From NCBI GenBank assembly GCA_934771475.1, contig CAKVMD010000002.1:43807-107806 (forward strand): a stretch of DNA of 64,000 bases. Reading direction: 5' to 3'. How positions within the stretch are numbered: the first letter of the stretch is position 1; each line of letters begins with the position of its first letter. The notes beneath the pieces were generated by a model. That model had not been told where the DNA came from. It saw nothing but the letters and a program-made list of their open reading frames with translations, and made no database searches. Both the position numbers and the translations under genes were made by a program. Shown piece after piece: positions 50,623 to 59,269 of the stretch. The stretch comes from an uncultured Clostridia bacterium. Its GTDB lineage: Bacteria > Bacillota > Clostridia > Christensenellales > UBA1242.

Positions 50623-51210
50623 TTAAATTATTTCTTTTCCCCCTCGCCTTCTTTCTATTTCTCTTTTCTTTGATAATAGGATTTCTTCATTTAATTCTTC
50701 AAAGGCTTTTTCAGTCGAGCGATATAGGTAGCGTGCTGTTTTATTTTGAGTTGCCTGACTTGCTATATCCCAAAAAGTGATTGCTCTCAAATTTTCTTTT
50801 ACATATCCATTGCTCTCACCTGTTAAAAGATTGAGCATAACAATGGCTTGCAAAGGCACAAAACTCTCCCCTTTTCTTTTAAAGTCAAAATACTGGTCGA
50901 GAGAATTTTCATATATCCCCATAAAGAGTTTTTGATTTTCTATCTTAACAAAGATTTGTCCGTGCAAATAACCATGCATTTGACCGAAAAATATTGGTTC
51001 TTTGCCTTTTTCGAAAATTGCACAAACACTTTGGTTATCGTCCACAAGTTTTCCATAAGAAACTAAGTATTCTTTATCTGAAACATCATCTCTAACGCGC
51101 TTGTGCGTAATTTCTTCAAAGCAAACCTTACCATTCTTAGTTGGAATAAAAACATCGCGTTCAACAATGAGCCCTTTGTTTGAGTTTTCGAGATAGTTAC
51201 TTTCTGTCAT
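50623..51210 (-). CDS. Hypothetical protein, 195 residues
   Basis: Unrecognised. Soluble, beta-rich in the first 130 residues (SNKGLIVERDVFIPTKNGKV, FFGQMHGYLHGQIFVKIENQ), then helical with a Lys/Arg-rich end (SKKREIERRRGGKE). TTGGAGGAAAAG lies right before the ATG at 51210; the frame extends upstream without support. Converges on the four-span membrane protein gene, with their terminator between. Confidence 0.7.
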   Translation of the reverse strand: MTESNYLENSNKGLIVERDVFIPTKNGKVCFEEITHKRVRDDVSDKEYLVSYGKLVDDNQSVCAIFEKGKEPIFFGQMHGYLHGQIFVKIENQKLFMGIYENSLDQYFDFKRKGESFVPLQAIVMLNLLTGESNGYVKENLRAITFWDIASQATQNKTARYLYRSTEKAFEELNEEILLSKKREIERRRGGKEII

Positions 51211-51243
51211 CTTTTCCTCCAAAATGCTTGGATATTTTACCAT

Positions 51244-51536
51244 AAACCAATGTAATTGTCAATCTTAACAGCAAAAAAAATAGGGTTCAGATTGGGCACT
51301 GCAACAAAAAAGATAAGGCTCGGCCTTGACGCAGTCCTACCATATTTTGCCTTATCTTTATTAATAAATTAGATTTATATGTGTAAATTAAGGGCAGTAA
51401 AAATTTCATAACCTCTCATTTTGAACTGCAAAGGAAACTTGCTTGACAAATTTCCCTTCCAGTTTTAACAAACAAAAATTGCCGACAACTTTGAATAATT
51501 AAAACCACCCTCTAAAAGATGAATTTTTTACGCTTT
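51244..51536. other. Intergenic region with terminator of the zinc-ribbon operon
   Basis: A/T-rich, no protein gene seen. Holds the minus-strand terminator at 51306-51362. Confidence 0.6.
51306..51362 (-). terminator. Terminator of the SPFH/zinc-ribbon operon
   Basis: AAAGATAAGGC pairs with GCCTTATCTTT around a 29-base loop and is followed on the minus strand by six T. Confidence 0.75.
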
Positions 51537-51989
51537 TTATAGTTCTTTCCCACATTTAGTGCAATTTTTAGCATGAATGTCTAATTCTGCTCCGCAATTT
51601 GGGCAAGTCTTTTTGCCTGTCAAACTATTTCCACAATTTGGGCAGAAAGTTTCATCACCAGAAATTTCTGTTCCGCAAATTTGGCATTTATTCATGTTCA
51701 CTGTGCCTTTGCCAAGATTATCTTCTGCGATAGAACCTTGGGTCGCTTTAAGTGCACTTCCAGTCCAAGTTGTTACTATTCCAAAGCAAACGCCGACAAG
51801 ACCAAGCAAAATCATAATAATACCAAACACAAGTTCAATAATTGCACCTGCTTTCGCGCCAGTTTGTGCAAGTCCTCTTCCCCCAAACACTGTAAGCATA
51901 ATGCCCACGCCTTGGAAAATTAGACCTAAAACGATGATTCCAATAGATAAGCCAACAAGAACTTTTTTATTTCTTTCAATTCTATTCAT
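51537..51989 (-). CDS. Small membrane protein with double zinc ribbon
   Basis: 150 residues: two membrane spans (about 11-35, SIGIIVLGLIFQGVGIMLTVF, and 46-72, AIIELVFGIIMILLGLVGV), then two zinc-ribbon units with CxxC pairs (CQICG..CPNCG and CPNCG..CTKCG). It is the last gene of a three-gene operon with the SPFH and the larger zinc-ribbon protein; AAAGGAG precedes it after a 19-base gap. All three proteins carry zinc ribbons, a sign that they work together at the membrane. Confidence 0.85.
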   Translation of the reverse strand: MNRIERNKKVLVGLSIGIIVLGLIFQGVGIMLTVFGGRGLAQTGAKAGAIIELVFGIIMILLGLVGVCFGIVTTWTGSALKATQGSIAEDNLGKGTVNMNKCQICGTEISGDETFCPNCGNSLTGKKTCPNCGAELDIHAKNCTKCGKEL

Positions 51990-52008
51990 TTTTTTCTCCT
52001 TTTAAAAC

Positions 52009-53067
52009 TTAATTAATAAGTACAAACAAAAGTATGAAAAGTATAATTGGTACAAGAATGCCCATAACCAGACCAAATATTTTCCAACCGCTTTTTGGCA
52101 TATTATTTTGCAATTCCCCTGTTTGACCATTCATGCAAGTAAGATATTTTTTCTTTTTGTAAGCATATTCAAATTTGTAAACTGGTAAAAGCTTGTAAAC
52201 AAAATGTTCATTTGAATAAGTCGAATCAACATCAAGGTATCGAACCCTATCATAACTATAACGAGAGAGAATGTTGCGTCTAATCTCGCCATCCATAACA
52301 CTTCGTGCTTTATCATGGCTTTTATCAAGAGAATCACTGTAATGCTCTACATAAAAACCCCTTAAAAAGCCTTCATCAAATTTACATGATTCACTGTGTT
52401 TGTATGGAAGAATGGAGCTAAGTTCTGACTGTGTCATTTTTTGACTTGCTTCAATCACAACATTTTTAAGGTTGAGGTTTACATCTCCCGAAATATGGAA
52501 TGACCTTGTCTCAGTGATCGTTTTGCCCTCTCGGTCAGTTGTTGTGTAGTCTTCTTCAAGAACACCTTTGTAAACAGCGTACGCATCCGCATCAAATGAA
52601 AAACATGGGATATATAGACCATAAACTTTGCTTTCTGGCAAGAATTTTTTAAAGGCACTTGGCAAAAACTTTTTCTTTTTAACTTTTTCTTTAAACTTTT
52701 GCAGTGCAACAGCCTTGTCAAACGCAAAAGGTATAACGCAATCTGGTTTTAACCCTGGAAGCAACTCCACTTCACTTACATAAGTGCTTCCGCAATAAGG
52801 ACAAACCTTTGTGATTTCAAGTCCAGCCAAAGACACCTGACCGCCACAAGACTTGCACCTATATGAGCGTCCTGTGGCTTGCCAATCATTATTATCTTGG
52901 GAATTTACACCCTTTTTGTATATATGCAGTGGAACTTCATTAATCTTTTCTATTGCCACATGCGATGAACATTTTTCACAGACTAAATCTTGACTGTTTG
53001 GCGAAAATAAGAGATTTCCACCACAGCCTGGGCACTTTGATAATACTTTCTTTTTAGCTTGTGCCAT
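52009..53067 (-). CDS. Zinc-ribbon membrane protein, YdjG-like
   Basis: 352 residues. N-terminal zinc ribbons (CPGCGGNLLFSPNSQDLVCEKC and CKSCGGQVSLAGLEITKVCPYC) as in TFIIB-type ribbons, a long soluble domain, then a C-terminal membrane span (about 330-350, GLVMGILVPIILFILLFVLI). The start overlaps the SPFH stop by one base (TAATG), making a coupled pair. In Bacillus the ydjG-ydjH-ydjI operon pairs such a protein with an SPFH protein that recruits PspA in envelope stress; I infer a related membrane-stress role. Confidence 0.85.
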   Translation of the reverse strand: MAQAKKKVLSKCPGCGGNLLFSPNSQDLVCEKCSSHVAIEKINEVPLHIYKKGVNSQDNNDWQATGRSYRCKSCGGQVSLAGLEITKVCPYCGSTYVSEVELLPGLKPDCVIPFAFDKAVALQKFKEKVKKKKFLPSAFKKFLPESKVYGLYIPCFSFDADAYAVYKGVLEEDYTTTDREGKTITETRSFHISGDVNLNLKNVVIEASQKMTQSELSSILPYKHSESCKFDEGFLRGFYVEHYSDSLDKSHDKARSVMDGEIRRNILSRYSYDRVRYLDVDSTYSNEHFVYKLLPVYKFEYAYKKKKYLTCMNGQTGELQNNMPKSGWKIFGLVMGILVPIILFILLFVLIN

Positions 53068-54128
53068 TATAATTTTTCACCACACTCTGGACAGAATTTT
53101 GCGGTTGACTTAACTTCACTTCCGCAATTTGGGCAATGTTTTGTTGTTGCCATTTTATTTCCACATTCTGGGCAGAATTTTGCAGTTGCACGCATTGTGG
53201 CGTGGCAAACTGGGCACTCTTTTGTCCCTTGTTTAGCGCTTTCTTTTGGTTTGTCTTTTGCAGAAGCAAGAGCGTCAGCAAATACATTGCCAATGCCTAC
53301 CCCCGCGCCAAGTCCAACGCCAAGTCCAGCAAGGTTTCCACCGCTTGTATTTTGTGCAGCATCACGAAGTGCTTGTGCGGCTTGAAGTTGAGTATAAGTG
53401 CCAACTTTATCTTCCATAACGCCAACCTTTGTGCGTTCGTCAAGAGCCTTTTCAACCTCTTCTGGAAGTGAAATGTTTTCAATAACAACCGAGCAAAGTT
53501 TAAGACCAAATCTTGCAAATTCATCAGCATTTTTCTCAATAATCATGCTTCCAATTTCTTTATAGTTTGCAGCAAGGTCAAGAGCGTTAAATTTACCCTC
53601 GCCAAGAGCATCTGCAAATCCTTGCAAAAGCACTGATTTCATTTGAGCGCCAACGTCAGCGGTTGTATAAAGTTCGTTTGTGCCGAACATTTCTTCCATG
53701 AATTTTTTAGGGTCGTTTACTTTATAACTATAAACGCCATACGCGCGAATTCTAACATTGCCAAAATCGCTATCGCGCATCATAATAGGGTTTTGAGTTC
53801 CCCATTTGATACCAGTCATTTGCTTTGTGTTTATGAAATAAACCTCAGCCTTAATTGGGCTATCGAACCCTGTTGGGAGAGATAAAATCTTGGTGAGAAT
53901 TGGGATATTCTCCGTTGCAAGTTTATAAGTCCCTGGTGCAAAAACATCACAAACCTGACCTTTGTGAACAAATAAAGCCACTTGTGATGGGCGGACAACC
54001 AATGTCGAACTATTCATGATTTCTTCTCGTTTTTCGAGTTTAAATCTATAAACAAGGATGTCCTTTGAATTGTCATTCCATTCGATGACAGAAAGTAATT
54101 GTTTCTTTACAAAACCAAAAAGTCCCAT
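53067..54128 (-). CDS. SPFH-domain protein with C-terminal zinc ribbons, YdjI-like
   Basis: 353 residues. MGLFGFVKKQLLSVIEW is the usual start of the family; residues about 40-250 form the SPFH/Band-7 part (RPSQVALFVHKGQVCDVF, YFINTKQMTGIKWGT, RIRAYGVYSYKV); a Gly-rich linker (GNLAGLGVGLGAGVGIGN) follows, then two zinc ribbons (CPVCHATM..CPECG, CPNCGSEV..CPECG). YdjI of Bacillus is the closest known analogue. First gene of the operon, with GGAGG at the start. No PspA gene is in this window. Confidence 0.9.
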   Translation of the reverse strand: MGLFGFVKKQLLSVIEWNDNSKDILVYRFKLEKREEIMNSSTLVVRPSQVALFVHKGQVCDVFAPGTYKLATENIPILTKILSLPTGFDSPIKAEVYFINTKQMTGIKWGTQNPIMMRDSDFGNVRIRAYGVYSYKVNDPKKFMEEMFGTNELYTTADVGAQMKSVLLQGFADALGEGKFNALDLAANYKEIGSMIIEKNADEFARFGLKLCSVVIENISLPEEVEKALDERTKVGVMEDKVGTYTQLQAAQALRDAAQNTSGGNLAGLGVGLGAGVGIGNVFADALASAKDKPKESAKQGTKECPVCHATMRATAKFCPECGNKMATTKHCPNCGSEVKSTAKFCPECGEKL

Positions 54129-54428
54129 AATTTTCCTCCTAAATGAATATTATCATTTTACGCAATTATTGTCAAGAAAATAGCAACTTTTTGAAGCACG
54201 GCCATAAAAAATATTGTAAAATTGTCATACTATATCATTTTTTGAGAAAATTAACTATTTTTTCTTGAAAATTTGCTGTTTTGAATTGAAATTTTAAAGC
54301 ATTTTGTCTTTTTCACGCAAAATTTTTAAAATTTAAAACAATTTATCTTTTTTGTTTTTAATTTTCAGTATTTAATGCTATAATAAAAAAGAAAAGAGCT
54401 AAACCATTTAATTATAAAGGAGTCGAAA
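54129..54428. other. Divergent intergenic region, SPFH operon and secreted protein
   Basis: A/T-rich spacer of 300 bases. The right part carries an extended -10 TGCTATAAT ending at 54384, a likely promoter for the gene at 54429. Nothing else is supported. Confidence 0.5.
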
Positions 54429-55202
54429 GTGAGATTTACCAAATCAAAATTTTTTAGTTTGTCGTTTCTGCTTTTTGCTTTAATTTCTGTTGCGGTCTTT
54501 TGCGTGCCTAGTTTTATACTTGCAAAAAACGCAACAAATTCTTTCGCAACCACTTCTCAAACTGGTCAGTACTCACCTCTTGAAAACGCGGAAAAACTTG
54601 ACTTTGATGAAGGCAATATCATCATTAACACCACAACTTTAAGATACAATGGTCAAGGACAAATTTACAAAGTTAGTTATAACGACCCTTTGCTTTCTGG
54701 TTTAGTAAGCGTAACATACTCACGCGATAACGATAATTTCTTTACCGAAGAAGAGATAAAAGAAAACTTTGTTGATTACGCCCAGACTTACACAGTTTAC
54801 TACAAATTATCTCATGCTGACTACAACGACAAAGTCGGCTCATATCAAATGACAATTTTAAAGGAAAAATCTCCAACACTTGACAGCAACCTAGTAAAAA
54901 TCAAAAAGGGCGCAAAAACCTTGGCAGATGTCATTCTCCCTGCTGATTGGGTTTGGGTGATTCCTAGCACAACCCTTAAAAATGGAGTTCAAAAAGTTGA
55001 CGCGCAATATGAGGGAGAAGACAAGGGCAACTATGAAGAAACAGTTGTACAACTTGAACTTAACATTTACACGCAAAAAAACACAACAAACCCTTGGGAA
55101 ATAGTTATTTATATTATGATTCCTATCAATGTAATCTCGACTATTTTATATATTATCTACATGAGAAAACGAAAGTTCAATAAAAAGTATATAGAACAAT
55201 AA
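54429..55202 (+). CDS. Membrane-anchored surface protein of unknown function
   Basis: 257 residues from GTG at 54429 (GGAGTCGAAA upstream). Residues 1-33 are a signal-anchor (FFSLSFLLFALISVAVFCVP); residues about 50-215 are beta-rich repeats of MBG/Big-like type (YKVSYNDPLLSGLVSVTYS; YTVYYKLSHADYNDKVGSY); residues about 222-245 are a C-terminal span followed by a basic tail (YMRKRKFNKKYIE). This is a surface-exposed domain held at both ends. The truncated secreted gene at the right window edge begins with a similar anchor (see 63630). Confidence 0.75.
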   Translation: MRFTKSKFFSLSFLLFALISVAVFCVPSFILAKNATNSFATTSQTGQYSPLENAEKLDFDEGNIIINTTTLRYNGQGQIYKVSYNDPLLSGLVSVTYSRDNDNFFTEEEIKENFVDYAQTYTVYYKLSHADYNDKVGSYQMTILKEKSPTLDSNLVKIKKGAKTLADVILPADWVWVIPSTTLKNGVQKVDAQYEGEDKGNYEETVVQLELNIYTQKNTTNPWEIVIYIMIPINVISTILYIIYMRKRKFNKKYIEQ

Positions 55203-55246
55203 ATCAAAAATCGCCACAAAGGCTATGCTTTTAAAACTAACAAAAA

Positions 55247-55282
55247 ACAAAAAGAACCTATAATTTACAAAGGTTCTTTTTA
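55247..55282 (+). terminator. Terminator of the anchored surface protein gene
   Basis: AAAAGAACCT pairs with AGGTTCTTTT followed by a T-run; also faces the end of the methyltransferase gene. Confidence 0.8.
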
Positions 55283-55295
55283 TTTTGAAAATTTT

Positions 55296-56378
55296 TTAAC
55301 ATTCATAGTATTGATAATTCTTTAAAGCCTTTCTATTTTTTACAGTATTTATTGCAACTTCAGAAGAATCAACGCCTATCCATTTTCTTCCTAATTCTTC
55401 AGCCGCTAATAGTGTAGCCCCACTACCACAGAAACAATCTAAAACGAAAGAATTAAGGTTAGAGGATTGTTCAATTATAAGTTTTAACATATTAAGATTT
55501 TTTTCTGTGGGATACAGAGGATTCTGAGGATCTTTAAATTCCCAAATATCTTGCATTTTTTTACCTTTATATTCATCGGCGTACTTTTTAATTCTAGGAT
55601 TACCTCTAGAAGACCACTCTATTAAGCCAAGGGCGTCAAGCCTATCAAATTCAGCTGGATTAGTTCTCCAATGTCTTCCTTCAGGTGGATTCATACCTCT
55701 CCAAGGTTGACCAGTTATTCCATTTGATTCTCCAGGTGCATGTAAAGGAATAGTAGTATATCTTCTATTGTCTTTATCAACTTTAGAAAATTTCTTATCA
55801 ATTTCTTCTTTATCAATTGGAATTTTGACCTCATTCCAAATATTTTTAGTGTAATTTTTTGCATAAAAATATATAACGTCTTTTTCATTCCCATAGGCAC
55901 TGCGCGAAAAATTTTTAGGATTTGATTTAATTCTTGTAATGTCATTTTTAAAGTTATTTTCACCAAAAACTTCATCCATTAAAATTTTTATATAGTGTCC
56001 AACCTTGGTATCAATATGCAAATAAATGCTACCTTTTTCTGATAATAATTCCCTTAATAAAATCAATCTTTCACGTATAAACTCCAAAAATTCTTCTCTT
56101 GATAAATTGTCTGAATATGCTATTAAACTTTTTTTTGAATGGCTGACCGCATTTTTTCTATTATCAGTAATCATAAAAACTTGGTTAGTATTAAATGGTG
56201 GGTCTATATATATTAAATCTATTTTCCCTTTATGAGTTTTTAAAAGAGATGACAAAGCATTAAAATTGTCGCCCCAAATTAAGCAAGATTTATCTGAAAT
56301 ATTTTTAAACGCTTCAAATCTATTTGCTTTTATCAATATATCCGAACGCGATAATTTATTGTTATATTTTAATTCCAT
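55296..56378 (-). CDS. Type II DNA methyltransferase (N4/N6-amino, beta class)
   Basis: 360 residues. Motif IV is LIYIDPPFNTNQ (DPPF at 59-62), which in beta-class enzymes comes before motif I, here FCGSGATLLAAEELGR (316 onward). A target-recognition region lies between. It methylates adenine (or cytosine-N4) in the site cut by its partner. The start at 56378 has AGGGGTTGTT before it; the restriction gene ends nine bases upstream, so both are one unit. The recognised site is not readable from sequence. Confidence 0.92.
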   Translation of the reverse strand: MELKYNNKLSRSDILIKANRFEAFKNISDKSCLIWGDNFNALSSLLKTHKGKIDLIYIDPPFNTNQVFMITDNRKNAVSHSKKSLIAYSDNLSREEFLEFIRERLILLRELLSEKGSIYLHIDTKVGHYIKILMDEVFGENNFKNDITRIKSNPKNFSRSAYGNEKDVIYFYAKNYTKNIWNEVKIPIDKEEIDKKFSKVDKDNRRYTTIPLHAPGESNGITGQPWRGMNPPEGRHWRTNPAEFDRLDALGLIEWSSRGNPRIKKYADEYKGKKMQDIWEFKDPQNPLYPTEKNLNMLKLIIEQSSNLNSFVLDCFCGSGATLLAAEELGRKWIGVDSSEVAINTVKNRKALKNYQYYEC

Positions 56379-56387
56379 AACAACCCC

Positions 56388-57188
56388 TTAAATAGAATAT
56401 AAAAAGTCTCTTAACAATAAACTTGAAAGCACAATTTCATTTTCGTTGTTAACCAAATGCTTATGCATTTTATTATTCCCTTTAATATATAAAACACCAT
56501 CGCAGATAGCTATTTTTATTACATCTACATTTAATTTATTTGGTTCCAAAACAGAATTTATTGTTGATATTGCATCTGCAAATTGAGCATCTTGATGACC
56601 ACCAAAATCTGTCAAAAACTTAGCTTCGCCGATAACATATTTATTATTAAAACGTGCAACAAAGTCTAATCCTTTTTCGTGGTTATAACCAAGATATTTC
56701 CTAGCAAATTTTTCCATTTCTGCATCAGATGTATTTAAAATAGCATTACCTTGTTCTTTTAAAAATAAATCTATGTTATCAAAAACAGGAACTCCTAAAA
56801 TCCCAGTGTTTATCCATCTTTTAAATAATGGACCTATTTGTCTATTTGTTTCTTTAGGTTCTGTGCACTTTTCATATATGCTATCCAATCCCATCTCATA
56901 AAGGGCACCAGCAAGCCTATTTATAGTATTAGGATTTCTACTAATTGAGGAAAAATCTCTTTTTAAATATGCAACATAGGAGTCTTTTATTGGAAACAAT
57001 TCTAATTTTAATAGTTCTTTTATTAAAGTTTCATTATCTTGATTATAAAAAGAAGATTCTATGTGGTTCCATTTTTCTTTATTAATTTCCCGACGTATAT
57101 TTGCAGACATAGGGTAAACCCTAAACAAAGAGTCAAGATAATTCCTTTGATTTGCAAATTCCACACTCAGTTTCGTCCAATAATTCAT
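56388..57188 (-). CDS. Type II restriction endonuclease (Tsp45I-like)
   Basis: 266 residues from ATG at 57188 with AAGGAG. Residues 165-180 read LDFVARFNNKYVIGEAKF, with Asp165, Glu178 and Lys180 giving a PD-(D/E)xK nuclease core. The N-terminus (YWTKLSVEFANQRNYLDSLFRVYP) and PKETNRQIGPLFKRWI recall the Tsp45I-type family, a tentative call. It precedes its methyltransferase by nine bases. In most systems the methylase comes first or has its own promoter, which protects the host during establishment; here it is second. The promoter/leader shares blocks with the AIPR gene. Confidence 0.78.
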   Translation of the reverse strand: MNYWTKLSVEFANQRNYLDSLFRVYPMSANIRREINKEKWNHIESSFYNQDNETLIKELLKLELFPIKDSYVAYLKRDFSSISRNPNTINRLAGALYEMGLDSIYEKCTEPKETNRQIGPLFKRWINTGILGVPVFDNIDLFLKEQGNAILNTSDAEMEKFARKYLGYNHEKGLDFVARFNNKYVIGEAKFLTDFGGHQDAQFADAISTINSVLEPNKLNVDVIKIAICDGVLYIKGNNKMHKHLVNNENEIVLSSLLLRDFLYSI

Positions 57189-57229
57189 ATAACAAACTCC
57201 TTTAAGCATTTCTTATTATAACATAAAAC
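57187..57229 (-). promoter_or_regulatory. Restriction-gene promoter/leader shared with AIPR
   Basis: On the minus strand TTTTATGTTATAAT is followed by the ribosome site AAAGGAGTTTGTTATATG; the same blocks lie before AIPR at 40496-40531. TATAAT is part of an extended -10. Confidence 0.65.
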
Positions 57230-57742
57230 AATCTATTTTGTATCGATATTTGTGGAAATTTTTAGAATATACTTAAGTAAAATTTAATCATGGTTTTTAA
57301 ACATATGCTTATCTTGTTACAAAGTCGGTTTCGCTACGCGCCACCGATGCAAGCACAAACAATATAATATAGAAATCAAAAAGCAAAAGTATTAATAAAT
57401 ATAACACACTATGCTTTTAGTAGTTCTTTTTATAGTAAATAAATATTATTTTACTGTTTGGAGAGTGTAAAAAACACCTTAATCTTTTACGGATTAAAGT
57501 GTTTATATTTGTTAGTTTTAATTATTTATAACAAAAAATGTTGTGATTTTTATTTGTTATCGCGCTTGCAAGTTGGGCTTGGCTTTAAATCAGTAGCCCA
57601 GCAAGCACCACTTGCAAAGAGCATTTTAGATAAATTGTAATTGATTAAAAGCGTTTATACATAAATATAATCGCGTTAAAGGTGCTTTCATAAATTGCTG
57701 TTGACACAATGTTTTTCACAAATACGCCCGCAAAATGAGACT
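57210..57742. other. Intergenic region with hairpins, no confident gene
   Basis: About 530 bases between the restriction operon promoter and the collagen-like gene end. It contains a hairpin at 57470-57503 and nested inverted repeats at 57565-57617 (CTTGCAAGT with ACTTGCAA). A 60-codon plus-strand frame at 57458 has no start support. No RNA family is recognised. Confidence 0.5.
57470..57504. terminator. Hairpin, possible terminator, in the 57.5-kb spacer
   Basis: AACACCTTAATC pairs with GATTAAAGTGTT around a short loop, T-rich on the 3' side. Confidence 0.55.
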
Positions 57743-58951
57743 TTATAATTTAGTGATAACAAATGAAACCATAGGCACAGAAAAATATGAGTTTGATATG
57801 GTTTGCGTAATAGGTGCGCCAACAATATAGACGCTTTTTTTCTGCACATTGACAAGTTCGTATTCTTTTTCAGTATCCGCCACCGTCAACATTCCTTGCC
57901 CAAACATATTGGACGCGCTTTCATTGTAACTGTAACTATTAACCGCGCCATAGACATCATCAGTCCCTACTGCTCTAAACGCTACCGCAACAAAATCGGT
58001 CTCGTGGCTAAAATCAGCGCCCGTCTTTTTCACATAGGCATTGATTGAAAATGTAAATTTATAAACGCCTGTTTTAGTAAATTTAATGGTGTTACTCGCG
58101 CTATCAAGCGTTACAACCGAACCATAATCAAGTTCAAGTCTGCTTAATGGCAGTCTAGCGTTGGAAGCAATTTCTTGACCATCGACTGGGAATGTTTGTG
58201 GGTCAGCATAAGAAACTATCATTGCACCTATCGTTTCAACCGCGCCCGTTGGTCCTGTTGGTCCCGCTGGTCCTCTTTCACCCGGTTGGCCTTGCACCCC
58301 TTGCGGTCCGACCTCACCTTGCAATCCCTGAGGACCTCTTTCGCCAGGGTCGCCTTTGTCTCCCTGTGGGCCGTGCTCGCCTTGAAGTCCTGTATCCCCC
58401 TTAACGCCTTGCTCGCCTTGTGCGCCAGTAGCTCCGCGCGGAATTTGAAAATCTAGGTAATGCATACCATCAATAATTCTATCCGTTACTAGCGCCCCTT
58501 CTTCTGGCTCGGCGGTTACGACAAAACCCGCTTTGACTTTTTCGCTGTCCCCGTTGCTACCTTTTGGAATGAAAAAGTTGAGATATGTTTTATCTCCTTG
58601 ATGAGTCGCAGTAACCAAAGCATCTTCACCCGGCTCAATAGTTACCGTCTGACCTGCAATAATTTCTCCGCCACCCGCTGGTCCAGTCGCCCCCGTGCTT
58701 CCTGTCGCGCCTGTCGCCCCTGTGGCGCCAGTGTTACCCGTTGCGCCAGTGTTACCCGTTGCACCAGTGTTACCCGTTGCACCCTTTAAAAAAGCGGGAT
58801 AAACGTTTTCGTTAAGTAAATTATTCGTGCTTTCACCTCCAAATATCGGCGACATAGTGTAGCCATTGCTATCACCAAGCATTGAGCAAAAAGAGCAGTT
58901 GTTCGCTCGTCTAAATTTACATTTTAAGTTAAAAAAGTTTCGTTTTTTCAT
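57743..58951 (-). CDS. Collagen-like GXT-repeat protein with C1q/TNF-like tail
   Basis: 402 residues. A Cys-containing N-terminus (CKFRRANNCSFC) leads to Gly-X-Y tracts: GATGNTGATG repeats (about 57-92) and QGEQGVKGDTGLQGEHGPQGDKG-type tracts (about 170-240), split by beta-rich segments (VTIEPGEDALVTATHQGDK). The C-terminal ~160 residues look like a C1q/TNF-type trimer head (SNTIKFTKTGVYKFTFSINAYV). This is the layout of BclA-type exosporium or surface proteins. AAGGAGGG precedes the ATG. It is the last gene of an operon with a Cys-rich 94-residue protein and a DUF11 protein, suggesting one surface layer. Confidence 0.85.
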   Translation of the reverse strand: MKKRNFFNLKCKFRRANNCSFCSMLGDSNGYTMSPIFGGESTNNLLNENVYPAFLKGATGNTGATGNTGATGNTGATGATGATGSTGATGPAGGGEIIAGQTVTIEPGEDALVTATHQGDKTYLNFFIPKGSNGDSEKVKAGFVVTAEPEEGALVTDRIIDGMHYLDFQIPRGATGAQGEQGVKGDTGLQGEHGPQGDKGDPGERGPQGLQGEVGPQGVQGQPGERGPAGPTGPTGAVETIGAMIVSYADPQTFPVDGQEIASNARLPLSRLELDYGSVVTLDSASNTIKFTKTGVYKFTFSINAYVKKTGADFSHETDFVAVAFRAVGTDDVYGAVNSYSYNESASNMFGQGMLTVADTEKEYELVNVQKKSVYIVGAPITQTISNSYFSVPMVSFVITKL

Positions 58952-58984
58952 AAAAAAACCCTCCTTTTCTTATTTTTTTATATT

Positions 58985-59269
58985 TTATTTCAAACAGCGT
59001 ATAATTAAAAGCAGTAAAATGTTTGTTAAACAATTTGAGAAGTTAAACGCTTTGCAACCCTTATCACATAGTTTCGCAGTGCAAGGCGGAATGCTTTTGC
59101 AGTCAAATTCTCCTTTATCTTCAAAGCACTCTGCGCTTATTTTAATTGATTCTTGCGAAATGACATATTCTTCAACAACTTTTATTTCAATTTCATTGCT
59201 TAAAAACGATAATTCATTTCCATCCACCGCGCAGTCGACTTTTGAATAAAATTTTAAAGTTTTCTCCAT
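58985..59269 (-). CDS. Small Cys-rich hypothetical protein in the collagen operon
   Basis: 94 residues with eight Cys, mostly after residue 47 (KISAECFED..FDCKSIPPCTAKLCDKGCKAF), and a hydrophobic end (LTNILLLLIIRCLK). Its ATG overlaps the DUF11 stop by one base (TAATG), so they are coupled. Unrecognised. Position suggests a part of the same coat or surface assembly. Confidence 0.65.
   Translation of the reverse strand: MEKTLKFYSKVDCAVDGNELSFLSNEIEIKVVEEYVISQESIKISAECFEDKGEFDCKSIPPCTAKLCDKGCKAFNFSNCLTNILLLLIIRCLK

Noticed and set aside
57458..57640. 60-codon frame in the 57.5-kb spacer
   Set aside because: Crosses two hairpins and has no start signal.
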